Origin: Streptomyces sp. NBC_01275
Lineage (GTDB): Bacteria > Actinomycetota > Actinomycetes > Streptomycetales > Streptomycetaceae
Length of the DNA: 64,000 bases
Reading direction: 5' to 3'
Assembly (NCBI RefSeq): GCF_026340655.1
Contig: NZ_JAPEOZ010000001.1
Location: 1,674,001 to 1,738,000 of the forward strand
Part shown: one piece after another, positions 8,869 to 16,776 of the stretch
Layout of the letters: each line of letters opens with the position of its first letter
Numbering within the stretch: the first letter of the stretch is position 1
Program-made: the position numbers and the translations under genes
The notes under the pieces: model-generated
What the model was told of the DNA's origin: nothing
Databases searched by the model: none
Seen by the model: the letters and a program-made list of their open reading frames with translations, nothing else

Positions 8869-10677
8869 CTACTCGCTCGCCTTCTTGCCCGCGTCGGCCA
8901 CGGGCGCCCATGCGTCGACGAGTCCGGGGTGCTGCTCGAGCCAGGTGCGGACGGCGGCCTGCTCCTCGCCCTTGCCGGACTTCTGGATCTGCGCCTCCAG
9001 ACCGGTGAGCTGACCCTCGGTCATCTTGAAGTCCTTCAGCCACTTGCCGACCTCGGGGTGGTCGGCGGCGAAGCCCTTGCGGGAGAGGGTGTGCACGCCG
9101 TCGCCCTTCCCCCAGGCGCCCTCGGGATCCTTGAGCTTCTTCAGGTCGTACTCGCTGTACGCCCAGTGCGGCGACCAGAGCGTGACGGCGATCGGCTCCT
9201 TCTTGGCGTACGCGCGCTTGAGCTCGGCGAGCATCGCCGGGGTGGAGCCGTCGACGACCTTGTACGCGCCGTCGAGGCCGTACTCCTCGAGGACCTTGTC
9301 CTTGAGCAGGCCCATCATTCCGGCGCTGGGCTCGATGCCGGTGATCTTCCCGCCGAACTCGGAGGCGTGGGCCTTCAGGTCCGCGAGGGAGTTCACGTCC
9401 TTCATGTACGAGGGGACGGAGAGCTCCAGGGAGGTCGGGCCGTACCACTGGCCGAGGTCGTCGAGCTGGTCGCCGTACTTCTTCCAGTACTCGGCGTGGG
9501 TGGTGGGCAGCCAGGCGTCGGTCTGGAAGTCGATCTGGCCGGTGGCGACGCCCGTGTACAGGGGCGCGGCGGCGTACTGGGAGGTGGTCACGTCGAAGCC
9601 GCGTTCCTCCAGGAGTTCCTTCCAGAGGTAGGTGGAGGCGATGCCCTCGTCCCAGGGGATGTAGCCGATCTTGATCTCCTGGCCCTTGCCGACGTCCGTG
9701 GCGGAGGCCTCGGCGGTGGAGGAGGACGGGCCGAAGACGCCCATGCCGCCGGCGACCAGCGCCAGGACGACCACGCCGACCACGGCGACGGCCGGGCGCG
9801 GGCGGTACGACCACACGGTGCTGCGGGCCTTCGCGGCGGCGCGCCGGCCGAGCGGGGAGATGCGGGCGCCGAGGGCGCCGGTCATGCGGTCCAGGTAGAC
9901 GGCGAGGACGACGATGCCCAGGCCCGCCTCGAAGCCGAGGCCGATGTCGAGCTGGCCGATGGCCTCGTTGACGGCCCCGCCGAGGCCGCCGGTGCCGACC
10001 ATGCCGGCGATGACGACCATCGACAGGCCCAGCATGATGACCTGGTTGACGCCCGCCATGATGGTCGGCAGGGCGAGCGGGAGCTGCACGCGCAGCAGGG
10101 TGTCGCGGGGCGGGGTGCCGAACGCCTCGGCCGCCTCGACGAGGTCGGGGTCGACCTGGCGGATGCCGAGCTCGGTCATGCGCACGCCCGGGGCGAGCGC
10201 GAAGATCAGGGTGGCCACGACGCCGGCGGGCACGCCCATGCCGAAGAACAGGATCGCCGGGATGAGCAGGACCATCGACGGCATCGTCTGCAGGAGGTCC
10301 AGGACGGGGCGGACGGTCGCGCTGACGGCCTTGGAGCGGGCGGCCCAGATGCCCAGCGGGACGGAGAGCACCAGGGCGATCACCGTGGCGACGAGCACCA
10401 GGGACAGCGTGGACATCGCCTCGTCCCACAGGGCGAGCGAGTCGATGAGGGCGAACCCGGCGAAGGCGAGGACGCCCGCGACCAGGCCGCGCAGCCACCA
10501 GGCGAGCACCGCGAGGATGCCCGCGAGAAGCAGGGGCTCGGGGGCGGCGAGAACGGCGTCGAGACCGTCGTACATGCCTTCGACGACCGTCTTGATCGCG
10601 TCGAAGAGCCAGGACATGTGGGTGACGAGCCAGTCGACGCCGGAGTCGACCCAGTCGCCGAGGTTGAGCCTAGGCAC
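8869..10677 (-). CDS. Glycine betaine/proline-type ABC permease fused to substrate-binding domain
   Basis: A 602-residue fusion. Residues about 45-285 are a BPD_transp_1 permease with several membrane spans and the EAA-type loop EAAEAFGTPPRDTLLRVQLP. A further membrane segment near 300-315 anchors an external OpuAC-type binding domain (about 329-595, starting EIKIGYIPWDEGIAST). This ProW-ProX architecture imports quaternary ammonium compatible solutes such as glycine betaine, though choline or carnitine are possible. The GTG start overlaps the ATPase stop by 8 bp, so the two form one operon. Aromatic residues that could build the cation cage (W and Y near 425-450) are present, but I cannot assign them without alignment. 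Confidence 0.9.
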   Translation of the reverse strand: MPRLNLGDWVDSGVDWLVTHMSWLFDAIKTVVEGMYDGLDAVLAAPEPLLLAGILAVLAWWLRGLVAGVLAFAGFALIDSLALWDEAMSTLSLVLVATVIALVLSVPLGIWAARSKAVSATVRPVLDLLQTMPSMVLLIPAILFFGMGVPAGVVATLIFALAPGVRMTELGIRQVDPDLVEAAEAFGTPPRDTLLRVQLPLALPTIMAGVNQVIMLGLSMVVIAGMVGTGGLGGAVNEAIGQLDIGLGFEAGLGIVVLAVYLDRMTGALGARISPLGRRAAAKARSTVWSYRPRPAVAVVGVVVLALVAGGMGVFGPSSSTAEASATDVGKGQEIKIGYIPWDEGIASTYLWKELLEERGFDVTTSQYAAAPLYTGVATGQIDFQTDAWLPTTHAEYWKKYGDQLDDLGQWYGPTSLELSVPSYMKDVNSLADLKAHASEFGGKITGIEPSAGMMGLLKDKVLEEYGLDGAYKVVDGSTPAMLAELKRAYAKKEPIAVTLWSPHWAYSEYDLKKLKDPEGAWGKGDGVHTLSRKGFAADHPEVGKWLKDFKMTEGQLTGLEAQIQKSGKGEEQAAVRTWLEQHPGLVDAWAPVADAGKKASE

Positions 10678-11782
10678 GGGCGGTCACCTTCTTCCCGCCG
10701 TCGCGCGGGGCGTCGCAGGGCGCGGCGTCCCCTTGGGCGTCCCGGGCGTCCTGTGCGTCCTGTGCGTCGCCGAGGAAGGCCACCAGGCGGCGTCTGGGCA
10801 CGACGCCGACGAGCCCGTGTTCGCCGTCCAGGACGGCGACCGGGTGGGTGAGGCGGGCGCTGAGCGCGCACAGCGCGGTGAACGGGGTCTCGGGGGTCGC
10901 GGTGTCGCAGCCGCAGTCGGCCTCGTCGCCGCGGACGTGGGTGTCCATGACGGCTCCGGCGGTCAGGACGCGGGTGCGGTCGACGTCCTGGATGAAGGAG
11001 GCGACGTACTCGTTCTCGGGACGGATCAGGATGTCCTCCGCCGTGCCCGTCTGCACGATGCGGCCGTCGCGCATGACGGCGATGCGGTCGCCCAGGCGCA
11101 TGGCCTCGTTGAGGTCGTGGGTGATGAAGACGATCGTCTTCTTCAGGGTCTGCTGGAGCGTGAGGAGCTGGTCCTGCATGTCACGGCGGATCAGCGGGTC
11201 CAGCGCGCTGAAGGACTCGTCCATCAGCAGCAGGTCGGCGTCGGTGGCCAGGGCGCGGGCCAGGCCCACGCGCTGCTGCATGCCGCCGGACAGCTCGTCC
11301 GGCCAGGAGGTCTCCCAGCCGGCCAGCCCGCACAGCCGCAGCGCCTCGGCGGCGCGCCGGTCGCGCTCGGCGCGGGGGACGCCCTGGACCGCGAGGCCGT
11401 AGGCGGCGTTGTCGAGGACGCTGCGGTGCGGGAAGAGCGCGAAGTGCTGGAAGACCATGCTGATCTTCCGCGCCCGGACCTCGCGCAGCTCGCGGCCGGC
11501 GAGCGCGGTGAGGTCCTGGCCGTCGAAGAGGACGCGGCCGGCGGTGGGCTCCAGCAGTCCGTTGAGCATGCGCAGAAGCGTGGACTTCCCGGAGCCGGAC
11601 AGGCCCATGACGACGAAGATCTGGCCGGGGTCCACGGTGAAGGAGGCGTCGATGACGGCGGCGGTGGTGCCGTCGGCGCGCAGCTCCTCCCGGTCGGCTC
11701 CGCCCCGGAGCCGCTCGACCGCCTGGTCCTGTCGTCTGCCGAACACCTTGTAGAGATGTTCGGCCTCAAGCCTGGATGACAC
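10670..11782 (-). CDS. Glycine betaine-type ABC transporter ATP-binding protein
   Basis: A 370-residue ProV/OpuAA-like ATPase. Walker A GLSGSGKST is near residue 60, the signature SGGMQQRVGLARAL near 165, and the D-loop region DESFSALDPLIRRDMQ follows. The C-terminal 90 residues contain a degenerate CBS region (VMDTHV to VGVVPRRRLVAFLGD), which in OpuA senses ionic strength. GTG start at 11782 is favoured by GAGAGG six bases upstream; an upstream ATG frame would add a hydrophobic leader not typical of ATPases. It is followed with an 8 bp overlap by the permease/binding fusion. Expression is likely osmotically controlled. Confidence 0.9.
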   Translation of the reverse strand: MSSRLEAEHLYKVFGRRQDQAVERLRGGADREELRADGTTAAVIDASFTVDPGQIFVVMGLSGSGKSTLLRMLNGLLEPTAGRVLFDGQDLTALAGRELREVRARKISMVFQHFALFPHRSVLDNAAYGLAVQGVPRAERDRRAAEALRLCGLAGWETSWPDELSGGMQQRVGLARALATDADLLLMDESFSALDPLIRRDMQDQLLTLQQTLKKTIVFITHDLNEAMRLGDRIAVMRDGRIVQTGTAEDILIRPENEYVASFIQDVDRTRVLTAGAVMDTHVRGDEADCGCDTATPETPFTALCALSARLTHPVAVLDGEHGLVGVVPRRRLVAFLGDAQDAQDARDAQGDAAPCDAPRDGGKKVTARA

Positions 11783-11983
11783 GCGTACCTCTCGGTCGGG
11801 AACAGAAGTCGGGAACAGAAACGGAGCGACGGATGCATATGCGAACGGCATCGCTCCGACGCGCGCCTGCCCTGGCCCCTGGCGTGCAAACGTACGAGTG
11901 GTTCAGTTCACAGGCGGTGCGACAGAAGGTTCACGTGTGCCACGTGAGTGAATACCCACCGGTCACCTGGGTGGCCGTGCGGC

Positions 11984-12916
11984 ATGATGCGAGACGTGAC
12001 CGGACGACTGATGCTCCTCGACACCGCCTCGCTGTACTTCCGCGCCTACTTCGGCGTCCCGGACTCCGTGAGGGCGCCGGACGGCACGCCGGTGAACGCC
12101 GTGCGCGGACTGCTCGACTTCATCGACCGGCTGGTCAAGGACCACCGGCCCGACGAGTTGGTCGCGTGCATGGACGCCGACTGGCGGCCCCGGTGGCGGG
12201 TGGACCTGATCCCCTCCTACAAGGCGCACCGGGTCGCTGAGGAGCGCGATGAGGGCCCGGACGCGGAGGAGGTGCCGGACACGCTGTCGCCGCAGGTGCC
12301 GATCATCGAGGCGGTCCTGGACGCGCTCGGCATCGCGCGCGTGGGCGTCGCGGGGTACGAGGCGGACGACGTGATCGGCACGTTCACCGCCCGGGCGAAG
12401 GGCCCGGTCGACATCGTCACCGGCGACCGCGACCTCTACCAGCTGGTGAACGACGTGCGCGGAGTGCGCGTGCTCTACCCGCTCAAGGGCGTGGCCACGC
12501 TGCAGCTGACGGACGAGGCCTGGCTGCGCGAGAAGTACGGGGTCGACGGGCCGGGGTACGCGGATCTGGCGCTGCTGCGCGGCGATCCGAGCGACGGCCT
12601 GCCGGGCGTCCCGGGCATCGGGGAGAAGACCGCGGCCAAGCTGCTGGCCGAGTTCGGCGACCTGGCCGGGATCATGGCGGCGGTGGACGACCCGAAGGCG
12701 AAGCTCACGCCGTCGCAGCGCAGGCGGCTGGACGAGTCGCGGCCCTACGTCGCCGTCGCGCCGACGGTCGTCCGGGTCGCCGGCGACGTGCCGCTGCCGG
12801 ACGTGGACCGGGTGCTTCCACGGGCGGCGCGCGACGGGGCGACACTGGAAGCGCTGGGACAGCGCTGGGGGCTCGGAGGGTCGCTGCAACGACTGCTGAC
12901 CACGCTGAACGCGTGA
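11984..12916 (+). CDS. 5'-3' exonuclease (FEN/Pol I N-terminal domain type)
   Basis: A roughly 310-residue stand-alone 5' nuclease. Acidic metal-binding motifs are spread as in the family: LLDTASLYFRAYFG, CMDADWRPRWR, GYEADDVIGTF and VTGDRDLYQLV, followed by the helix-hairpin-helix GVPGIGEKTAAKLL. It probably removes flaps or RNA primers alongside DNA polymerase I. The start is uncertain: ATG 11984, ATG 11987 and GTG 11996 are all in frame, and none has a strong ribosome site; the conserved sequence begins at TGRLMLLD. It is divergent from the betaine ABC operon. Confidence 0.88.
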   Translation: MMRDVTGRLMLLDTASLYFRAYFGVPDSVRAPDGTPVNAVRGLLDFIDRLVKDHRPDELVACMDADWRPRWRVDLIPSYKAHRVAEERDEGPDAEEVPDTLSPQVPIIEAVLDALGIARVGVAGYEADDVIGTFTARAKGPVDIVTGDRDLYQLVNDVRGVRVLYPLKGVATLQLTDEAWLREKYGVDGPGYADLALLRGDPSDGLPGVPGIGEKTAAKLLAEFGDLAGIMAAVDDPKAKLTPSQRRRLDESRPYVAVAPTVVRVAGDVPLPDVDRVLPRAARDGATLEALGQRWGLGGSLQRLLTTLNA

Positions 12917-13023
12917 ACATTGTTCTCGTGCCAGGGAATGACATTCCCGCCCTGGGAGAGTCATTCTCTACATGAGAGGTGAGCAAAGCATCTGAACAGG
13001 GGGGCATCACCGGGGGAGAGATG

Positions 13024-13042
13024 CTAACTTAGGTAAACCTAA
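13024..13042. promoter_or_regulatory. Iron box (DmdR/IdeR/DtxR operator)
   Basis: The sequence ctaacttaggtaaacctaa matches the 19 bp actinobacterial iron-box consensus (TTAGGTTAGGCTAACCTAA) at 14 of 19 positions, by my own alignment. It lies 22 bp upstream of the start codon of a siderophore-interacting protein, as expected for iron-dependent repression. Confidence 0.8.
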
Positions 13043-13064
13043 CCATAGAACATGGGAGGCCGTC

Positions 13065-13919
13065 ATGGCAGAACGTCCGGCACGGAAGCCGCGGAAGCCC
13101 CACTCCGCGCAGGTCGTCCGCACCGAACGGCTGACCCCGCACATGCAGCGCGTGGTCCTGGGCGGCGAGGGTCTGGCCGAGTTCACCGTGGGCTCCTGCA
13201 CCGACCACTACGTCAAACTCCTCTTCGGGCCCGAGGGCGTGACCTACCCGGAGCCCTTCGACATGGAGCGCATCCGCGCCGAGTTCCCGCGCGAGCAGTG
13301 GCCCGTGACCCGGACGTACACCGTGCGGCACTGGAACGCCGAACACCGCGAGCTGACCCTGGACTTCGTGATCCACGGCGACGAGGGCCTGGCCGGGCCG
13401 TGGGCGGCGCGCGTCCAGCCGGGCGAGACCGTCCGCTTCATGGGACCCGGCGGGGCCTACGCGCCCGACCCGGCCGCCGACTGGCATCTGCTCGCCGGTG
13501 ACGAGAGCGCCCTGCCCGCCATCGCGGCCGCCCTGGAGGGACTGCCGTCCGGCGCGGTGGCCCACGCCTTCGTGGAGGTGGCCGGGCCGGAGGAGGAGCA
13601 GAAGATCGACTCCGAGGTGGAGGTCGTCTGGCTGCACCGCGGCGACCGGCCCGTCGGCGAGCGACTCGTCGAGGCGGTCCGGGCGCTGCGCTTCCCCGAG
13701 GGCCGCGTCCACGCCTTCGTGCACGGCGAGGCCGCGGCCGTGAAGGAGCTGCGCCGGACGCTGCGGGTCGAGCTGGAGATCCCCCGCGAGGACCTGTCGA
13801 TCTCCGGCTACTGGCGGCTCGGCCACAACGAGGACGGCTGGCAGGCCTCGAAGCGGGAGTGGAACGCGCGTGTGGAGGCGGAGCAGGAGGATCAGGAGGG
13901 TACGGCCCCGGCCGCCTAG
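13065..13919 (+). CDS. Siderophore-interacting protein (FAD-dependent ferric-siderophore reductase)
   Basis: A 284-residue SIP/ViuB family flavoprotein. The FAD-binding motif RTYTVR is at about residues 83-88, the NAD(P)H-domain segment HLLAGDESALPAI follows at about 141-153, and the family-typical C-terminus SGYWRLGHNEDGW is at about 247-259. It would reduce ferric siderophores in the cytoplasm to release iron. The ATG start is set by GGGAGG 6 bases upstream. The iron box just upstream fits derepression under iron limitation. It stands alone: no siderophore transporter or synthetase is adjacent. Confidence 0.93.
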   Translation: MAERPARKPRKPHSAQVVRTERLTPHMQRVVLGGEGLAEFTVGSCTDHYVKLLFGPEGVTYPEPFDMERIRAEFPREQWPVTRTYTVRHWNAEHRELTLDFVIHGDEGLAGPWAARVQPGETVRFMGPGGAYAPDPAADWHLLAGDESALPAIAAALEGLPSGAVAHAFVEVAGPEEEQKIDSEVEVVWLHRGDRPVGERLVEAVRALRFPEGRVHAFVHGEAAAVKELRRTLRVELEIPREDLSISGYWRLGHNEDGWQASKREWNARVEAEQEDQEGTAPAA

Positions 13920-13929
13920 CCCTGCGGAG

Positions 13930-13956
13930 GCGGCCCGCACACCGGGCGCGGGCCGC
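13930..13956. terminator. Bidirectional hairpin between convergent genes
   Basis: A 9 bp perfect stem (GCGGCCCGC / GCGGGCCGC, 9-base loop) in the 54 bp gap between the SIP gene and the convergent ABC permease gene. Confidence 0.65.
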
Positions 13957-13973
13957 TGATCGAGCCGTACCGG

Positions 13974-14750
13974 TCACACCGACCGCTGGTACGACCTGAA
14001 CGTCCGGATCGACAGCCACACCGCCGCCATGGCGAGGGCGAGCAGCCAGCCGCAGCGCAGCAGTACCGCACCCCAGTCGGGGTCGGCGGTCAGCGCCGAA
14101 CGGCCTGCCGTCATCGCCCAGTTCAACGGGTTGAAGTCGGCTATGTGCCGCATCCACGACGGCATCTGGGCCGGCGCCATGAAGGCCGAGGACAGGAACG
14201 TCAGCGGCAGCAGCAGGAACGTGTTGATGCCGATGATCGACTCCCGCTCCCGCACCAGCATGCCGAGGGCGTTGGACAGCGCCCCGAACACCGTGCCCAG
14301 CAGCACCGACGCCACGACCAGAACCGCGGCGCCGGTGAACCCGCCGGGATAGTCCGCGCCGCCCAGCAGACCGAGCAGCACGATGACCGCCGACTGCAGG
14401 GCGGTGACGATGCCGTTGTGCACCACGTTGCCGTTCATCAGCGCGGCCCGGCTGGCCGGGGTCGTCAGGAAGCGGTCCAGGGCGCCGCGCTGGATCTCCT
14501 CCAGCGTGCCCATGCCCGCCCACATGTTGGCGCTCAGCGCGCTCATCACGACCACGCCCGGCACCAGGTAGTCGAGATACGACGTCGTGCCGAAGCCGCC
14601 CAGTTCGACGACGTTCCTGAACAGGCCGCCGAAGAGGAACAGCCAGATGACCGGCTGGACCAGGGTGATGACCGCGAAGGCGGGCTGGCGGGCGAAGACC
14701 ATCAGCTGACGCTGTGTCATGTACCAGGTCTGGGTGACGGCGGTGCTCAT
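13974..14750 (-). CDS. ABC-2 type transporter permease (DrrB-like)
   Basis: A 258-residue ABC-2 permease with about six membrane segments and the family region ALSNALGMLVRERESI in the second half. It pairs with the ATPase upstream; the ATG overlaps that gene's TGA by 4 bp (ATGA). Such DrrAB-type exporters remove hydrophobic drugs or endogenous metabolites. The substrate is unknown. A PadR regulator lies upstream on the same strand and probably controls the pair. Confidence 0.9.
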   Translation of the reverse strand: MSTAVTQTWYMTQRQLMVFARQPAFAVITLVQPVIWLFLFGGLFRNVVELGGFGTTSYLDYLVPGVVVMSALSANMWAGMGTLEEIQRGALDRFLTTPASRAALMNGNVVHNGIVTALQSAVIVLLGLLGGADYPGGFTGAAVLVVASVLLGTVFGALSNALGMLVRERESIIGINTFLLLPLTFLSSAFMAPAQMPSWMRHIADFNPLNWAMTAGRSALTADPDWGAVLLRCGWLLALAMAAVWLSIRTFRSYQRSV

Positions 14751-15766
14751 CGCGCACCTCCCGCGAGGACGAGGGAGCCGGCGCCGGCGTCGGTTCCGGC
14801 CTCCGCGTACCTGCGGCCCGCGTACCGCAGATAGACGTCGTCGAGGGAGGGGCGGGCGACGGTCGCCGTGGCGACGCCGACGCCGGCCCGCTCCAGCGCG
14901 CCGAGCAGCGCGGGCACGGCGGCCGCTCCGTCGTCGGCGCGGACGCTGACCCGGCGGCCTTCGCACAGCACCTCGTGCACGCCCGGCACCGCGCCCAGGG
15001 CGTCCTCCAGCAGGGTGCGGCCGGCGTCGCCGGGGGCCCTGCGCAGTTCCATGTGCACGGCGTCGCCGCGGAGTTCGCCCTTGAGGGAGTCGGGCGTGCC
15101 CGTGACGACGATCCGGCCGCGGTCGACGATGGCGACGCGCTCGGCGAGCCGGTCGGCCTCCTCCAGATAGTGCGTGGTGAGCAGGATCGTCAGGCCCTCC
15201 TCGCCGGCCAGCCGGCCGATCTCGTCCCACATCGCGCCGCGGGCCTCGGGGTCGAGGCCGGTGGTGGGCTCGTCGAGGAAGAGCACCTCGGGGCGGTGCA
15301 CCAGGCCGAGCGCGACGTCGAGGCGGCGCAGCATGCCGCCGGAGTAGCCCCTGACGGGGCGTCGGGCGGCTTCGGCGAGCGTGAAGCGGTCGAGCAGCTC
15401 GTCGACGCGGCGGTCGAGCGCGGCGCCCTTCATGCCGTAGAGCCTGCCCTGCAGGCGGAGGTTCTCGCGGCCGGTGGCGACCGGGTCGGCGCCGGACTTC
15501 TGGGCGACCACGCCGATGGCTCGGCGCACCCGGTCCGGGTGGCGCAGCACGTCGTGGCCGGCGACGGCGGCCGAGCCGGAGTCGGGGCGGGCCAGGGTGG
15601 TGAGGATCTTGACGGTGGTGGACTTGCCGGCGCCGTTGGGGCCGAGGAGTCCGAAGACCGTGCCGGGCTCGACGGTGATGTCCAGGCCGTTGAGGGCGGT
15701 GACGTCTCCGCGGTAGGTCTTGACGAGTCGCCGTGCCTCGACGGCAGGCGCGCGTGTTGCGCTCAT
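14747..15766 (-). CDS. Daunorubicin-resistance type ABC transporter ATP-binding protein (DrrA-like)
   Basis: A 339-residue ATPase with Walker A GPNGAGKST (about 39-47), signature YSGGMLRRLDVALGLV, Walker B VLFLDEPTTGLDP, and the C-terminal DrrA extension (about 225-330). It energises the overlapping permease. ATG start with GGAGAGC just upstream. It lies 160 bp behind the PadR gene and may be read partly from that promoter, although a hairpin intervenes. Confidence 0.9.
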   Translation of the reverse strand: MSATRAPAVEARRLVKTYRGDVTALNGLDITVEPGTVFGLLGPNGAGKSTTVKILTTLARPDSGSAAVAGHDVLRHPDRVRRAIGVVAQKSGADPVATGRENLRLQGRLYGMKGAALDRRVDELLDRFTLAEAARRPVRGYSGGMLRRLDVALGLVHRPEVLFLDEPTTGLDPEARGAMWDEIGRLAGEEGLTILLTTHYLEEADRLAERVAIVDRGRIVVTGTPDSLKGELRGDAVHMELRRAPGDAGRTLLEDALGAVPGVHEVLCEGRRVSVRADDGAAAVPALLGALERAGVGVATATVARPSLDDVYLRYAGRRYAEAGTDAGAGSLVLAGGAR

Positions 15767-15883
15767 GACGGAGCTCTCCTGGTGTGCGTGAAGTGATCCA
15801 CGTGAAGAGCACCGGGCTATCCTGGGTGTGCCGCACCTCGATCGCCCGGAGCTGCCTCACGGCGGGTTCGGTTCGGGGTTCGA

Positions 15884-15921
15884 GACCCCGGCGGGGCTGC
15901 TGGAACAGCGCTGCCGGGGTC
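15884..15921 (-). terminator. Hairpin after the PadR gene
   Basis: A 9 bp perfect stem (gaccccggc / gccggggtc) whose loop contains a further gctg/cagc pairing, beginning 6 bases after the PadR stop codon. It may terminate or attenuate transcription before the DrrA-like gene. Confidence 0.55.
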
Positions 15922-15926
15922 GTCTC

Positions 15927-16550
15927 TCACGGTCTGGACTCGGTGGGCATCTCCCCCGTCTCATGGAACCGCTGCCACTGGTCGACGCCGGGCAGCGAAC
16001 CGTGCGTGAGCTCCTCGATGAAGCCGGCGACCCACTCCGCCTGCGCCTCGACCATGTGCAGTTGGTACTCGACCTCGACGAGGAACAGCCTCGGCAGCGT
16101 CTTGGAGAGCTTCTCGAGAGCGCCCCGGCCGCTCGCCACCTGCACTTCGAGCGAGCTGAGCCGCGTCTGCAGCAGGCTCACCACGTCGTCGGGCGGCAGC
16201 GCGGCCATCAGCGAGAGCGCCGTCTCGAAGATCGGGTACTCCTTCGCCGGGATGGCGAGCAGGTCGGACAGCCACTCGGCCATCTCCTCGCGCCCCTCCC
16301 CGGTGAGCCCGTAGACCGTGCGCTCGGGGCGGTTGCCCTGGCGCTCCACACCGGTCACCTCGACGAAGCCGTACTTCTCGAGGTTCTGCACGACGGTGTA
16401 GAGCGAGCCGTAGTTGGTCTTCGTGCTGGTGTCCTTGCCCTGGTTGCGCAGGGTCTGGGCGATCTCGTACGGGTGCATCGGCTTCTGCAGGAGCGTCGTC
16501 AGGACGGCGAGCGCCAGCGGGTTCCTGAGCTTGCGGTGCTTCCTCGTCAC
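15927..16550 (-). CDS. PadR family transcriptional regulator
   Basis: A 207-residue regulator with an N-terminal PadR winged helix (about 1-90: LALAVLTTLLQKPMHPYEIA and NYGSLYTVVQNLEKYGFV) and a C-terminal helical dimerisation domain (about 100-195). GTG 16550 chosen because GGAGG sits 8 bases upstream; an in-frame GTG 9 bases earlier would overlap that site, and longer upstream extensions are not conserved-looking. It is followed on the same strand by the DrrAB-type exporter, a common PadR target that is usually induced by the drug it exports. Confidence 0.88.
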   Translation of the reverse strand: MTRKHRKLRNPLALAVLTTLLQKPMHPYEIAQTLRNQGKDTSTKTNYGSLYTVVQNLEKYGFVEVTGVERQGNRPERTVYGLTGEGREEMAEWLSDLLAIPAKEYPIFETALSLMAALPPDDVVSLLQTRLSSLEVQVASGRGALEKLSKTLPRLFLVEVEYQLHMVEAQAEWVAGFIEELTHGSLPGVDQWQRFHETGEMPTESRP

Positions 16551-16719
16551 GACCGTCACCTCCACCTCGCACCCGAATATCCGCAACCGAACATATCGCG
16601 AGTCAGCACACCCTGTCCAGAGACGCGATGTAACGCGATCGAGTGACCTCGGCGAGAACGTGAGGACTTGGGCCCGCCCCGGACACGGTCGCGTGACGCG
16701 CATGAAACAGCGCGTCCCT

Positions 16720-16743
16720 AATTTCTGTCGCCCGACAGGAATT
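16720..16743. promoter_or_regulatory. Palindromic operator shared with the carboxylase cluster
   Basis: Inverted repeat AATTTCTGTCG-CC-CGACAGGAATT with one mismatched pair, 33 bp upstream of the APC permease start. The left half, including the preceding CCCT, is identical over 14 bases to a site at 25880-25903 in front of the DUF1989/carboxylase operon, beside a TetR gene. It is therefore likely a TetR operator acting in trans. Confidence 0.7.
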
Positions 16744-16776
16744 CCGCTTCCCCCTGGGCCCAAGGCAGGTTCCGCA

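Noticed and set aside
7846..10851. Plus-strand open frame of about 1000 codons
   Set aside because: It lies antisense to the XRE and ABC genes and is rich in Gly, Val and Asp from reversed GC-rich codons, with no recognisable domain.
15767..15926. tRNA gene near the hairpin behind PadR (the run ggttcggggttcgagacccc resembles a T-arm)
   Set aside because: A T-arm-like GGTTCGAGACCC string is present, but no matching acceptor, D-arm or anticodon arm can be built around it. It could be a remnant of a tRNA-like attachment site, but I cannot support that.
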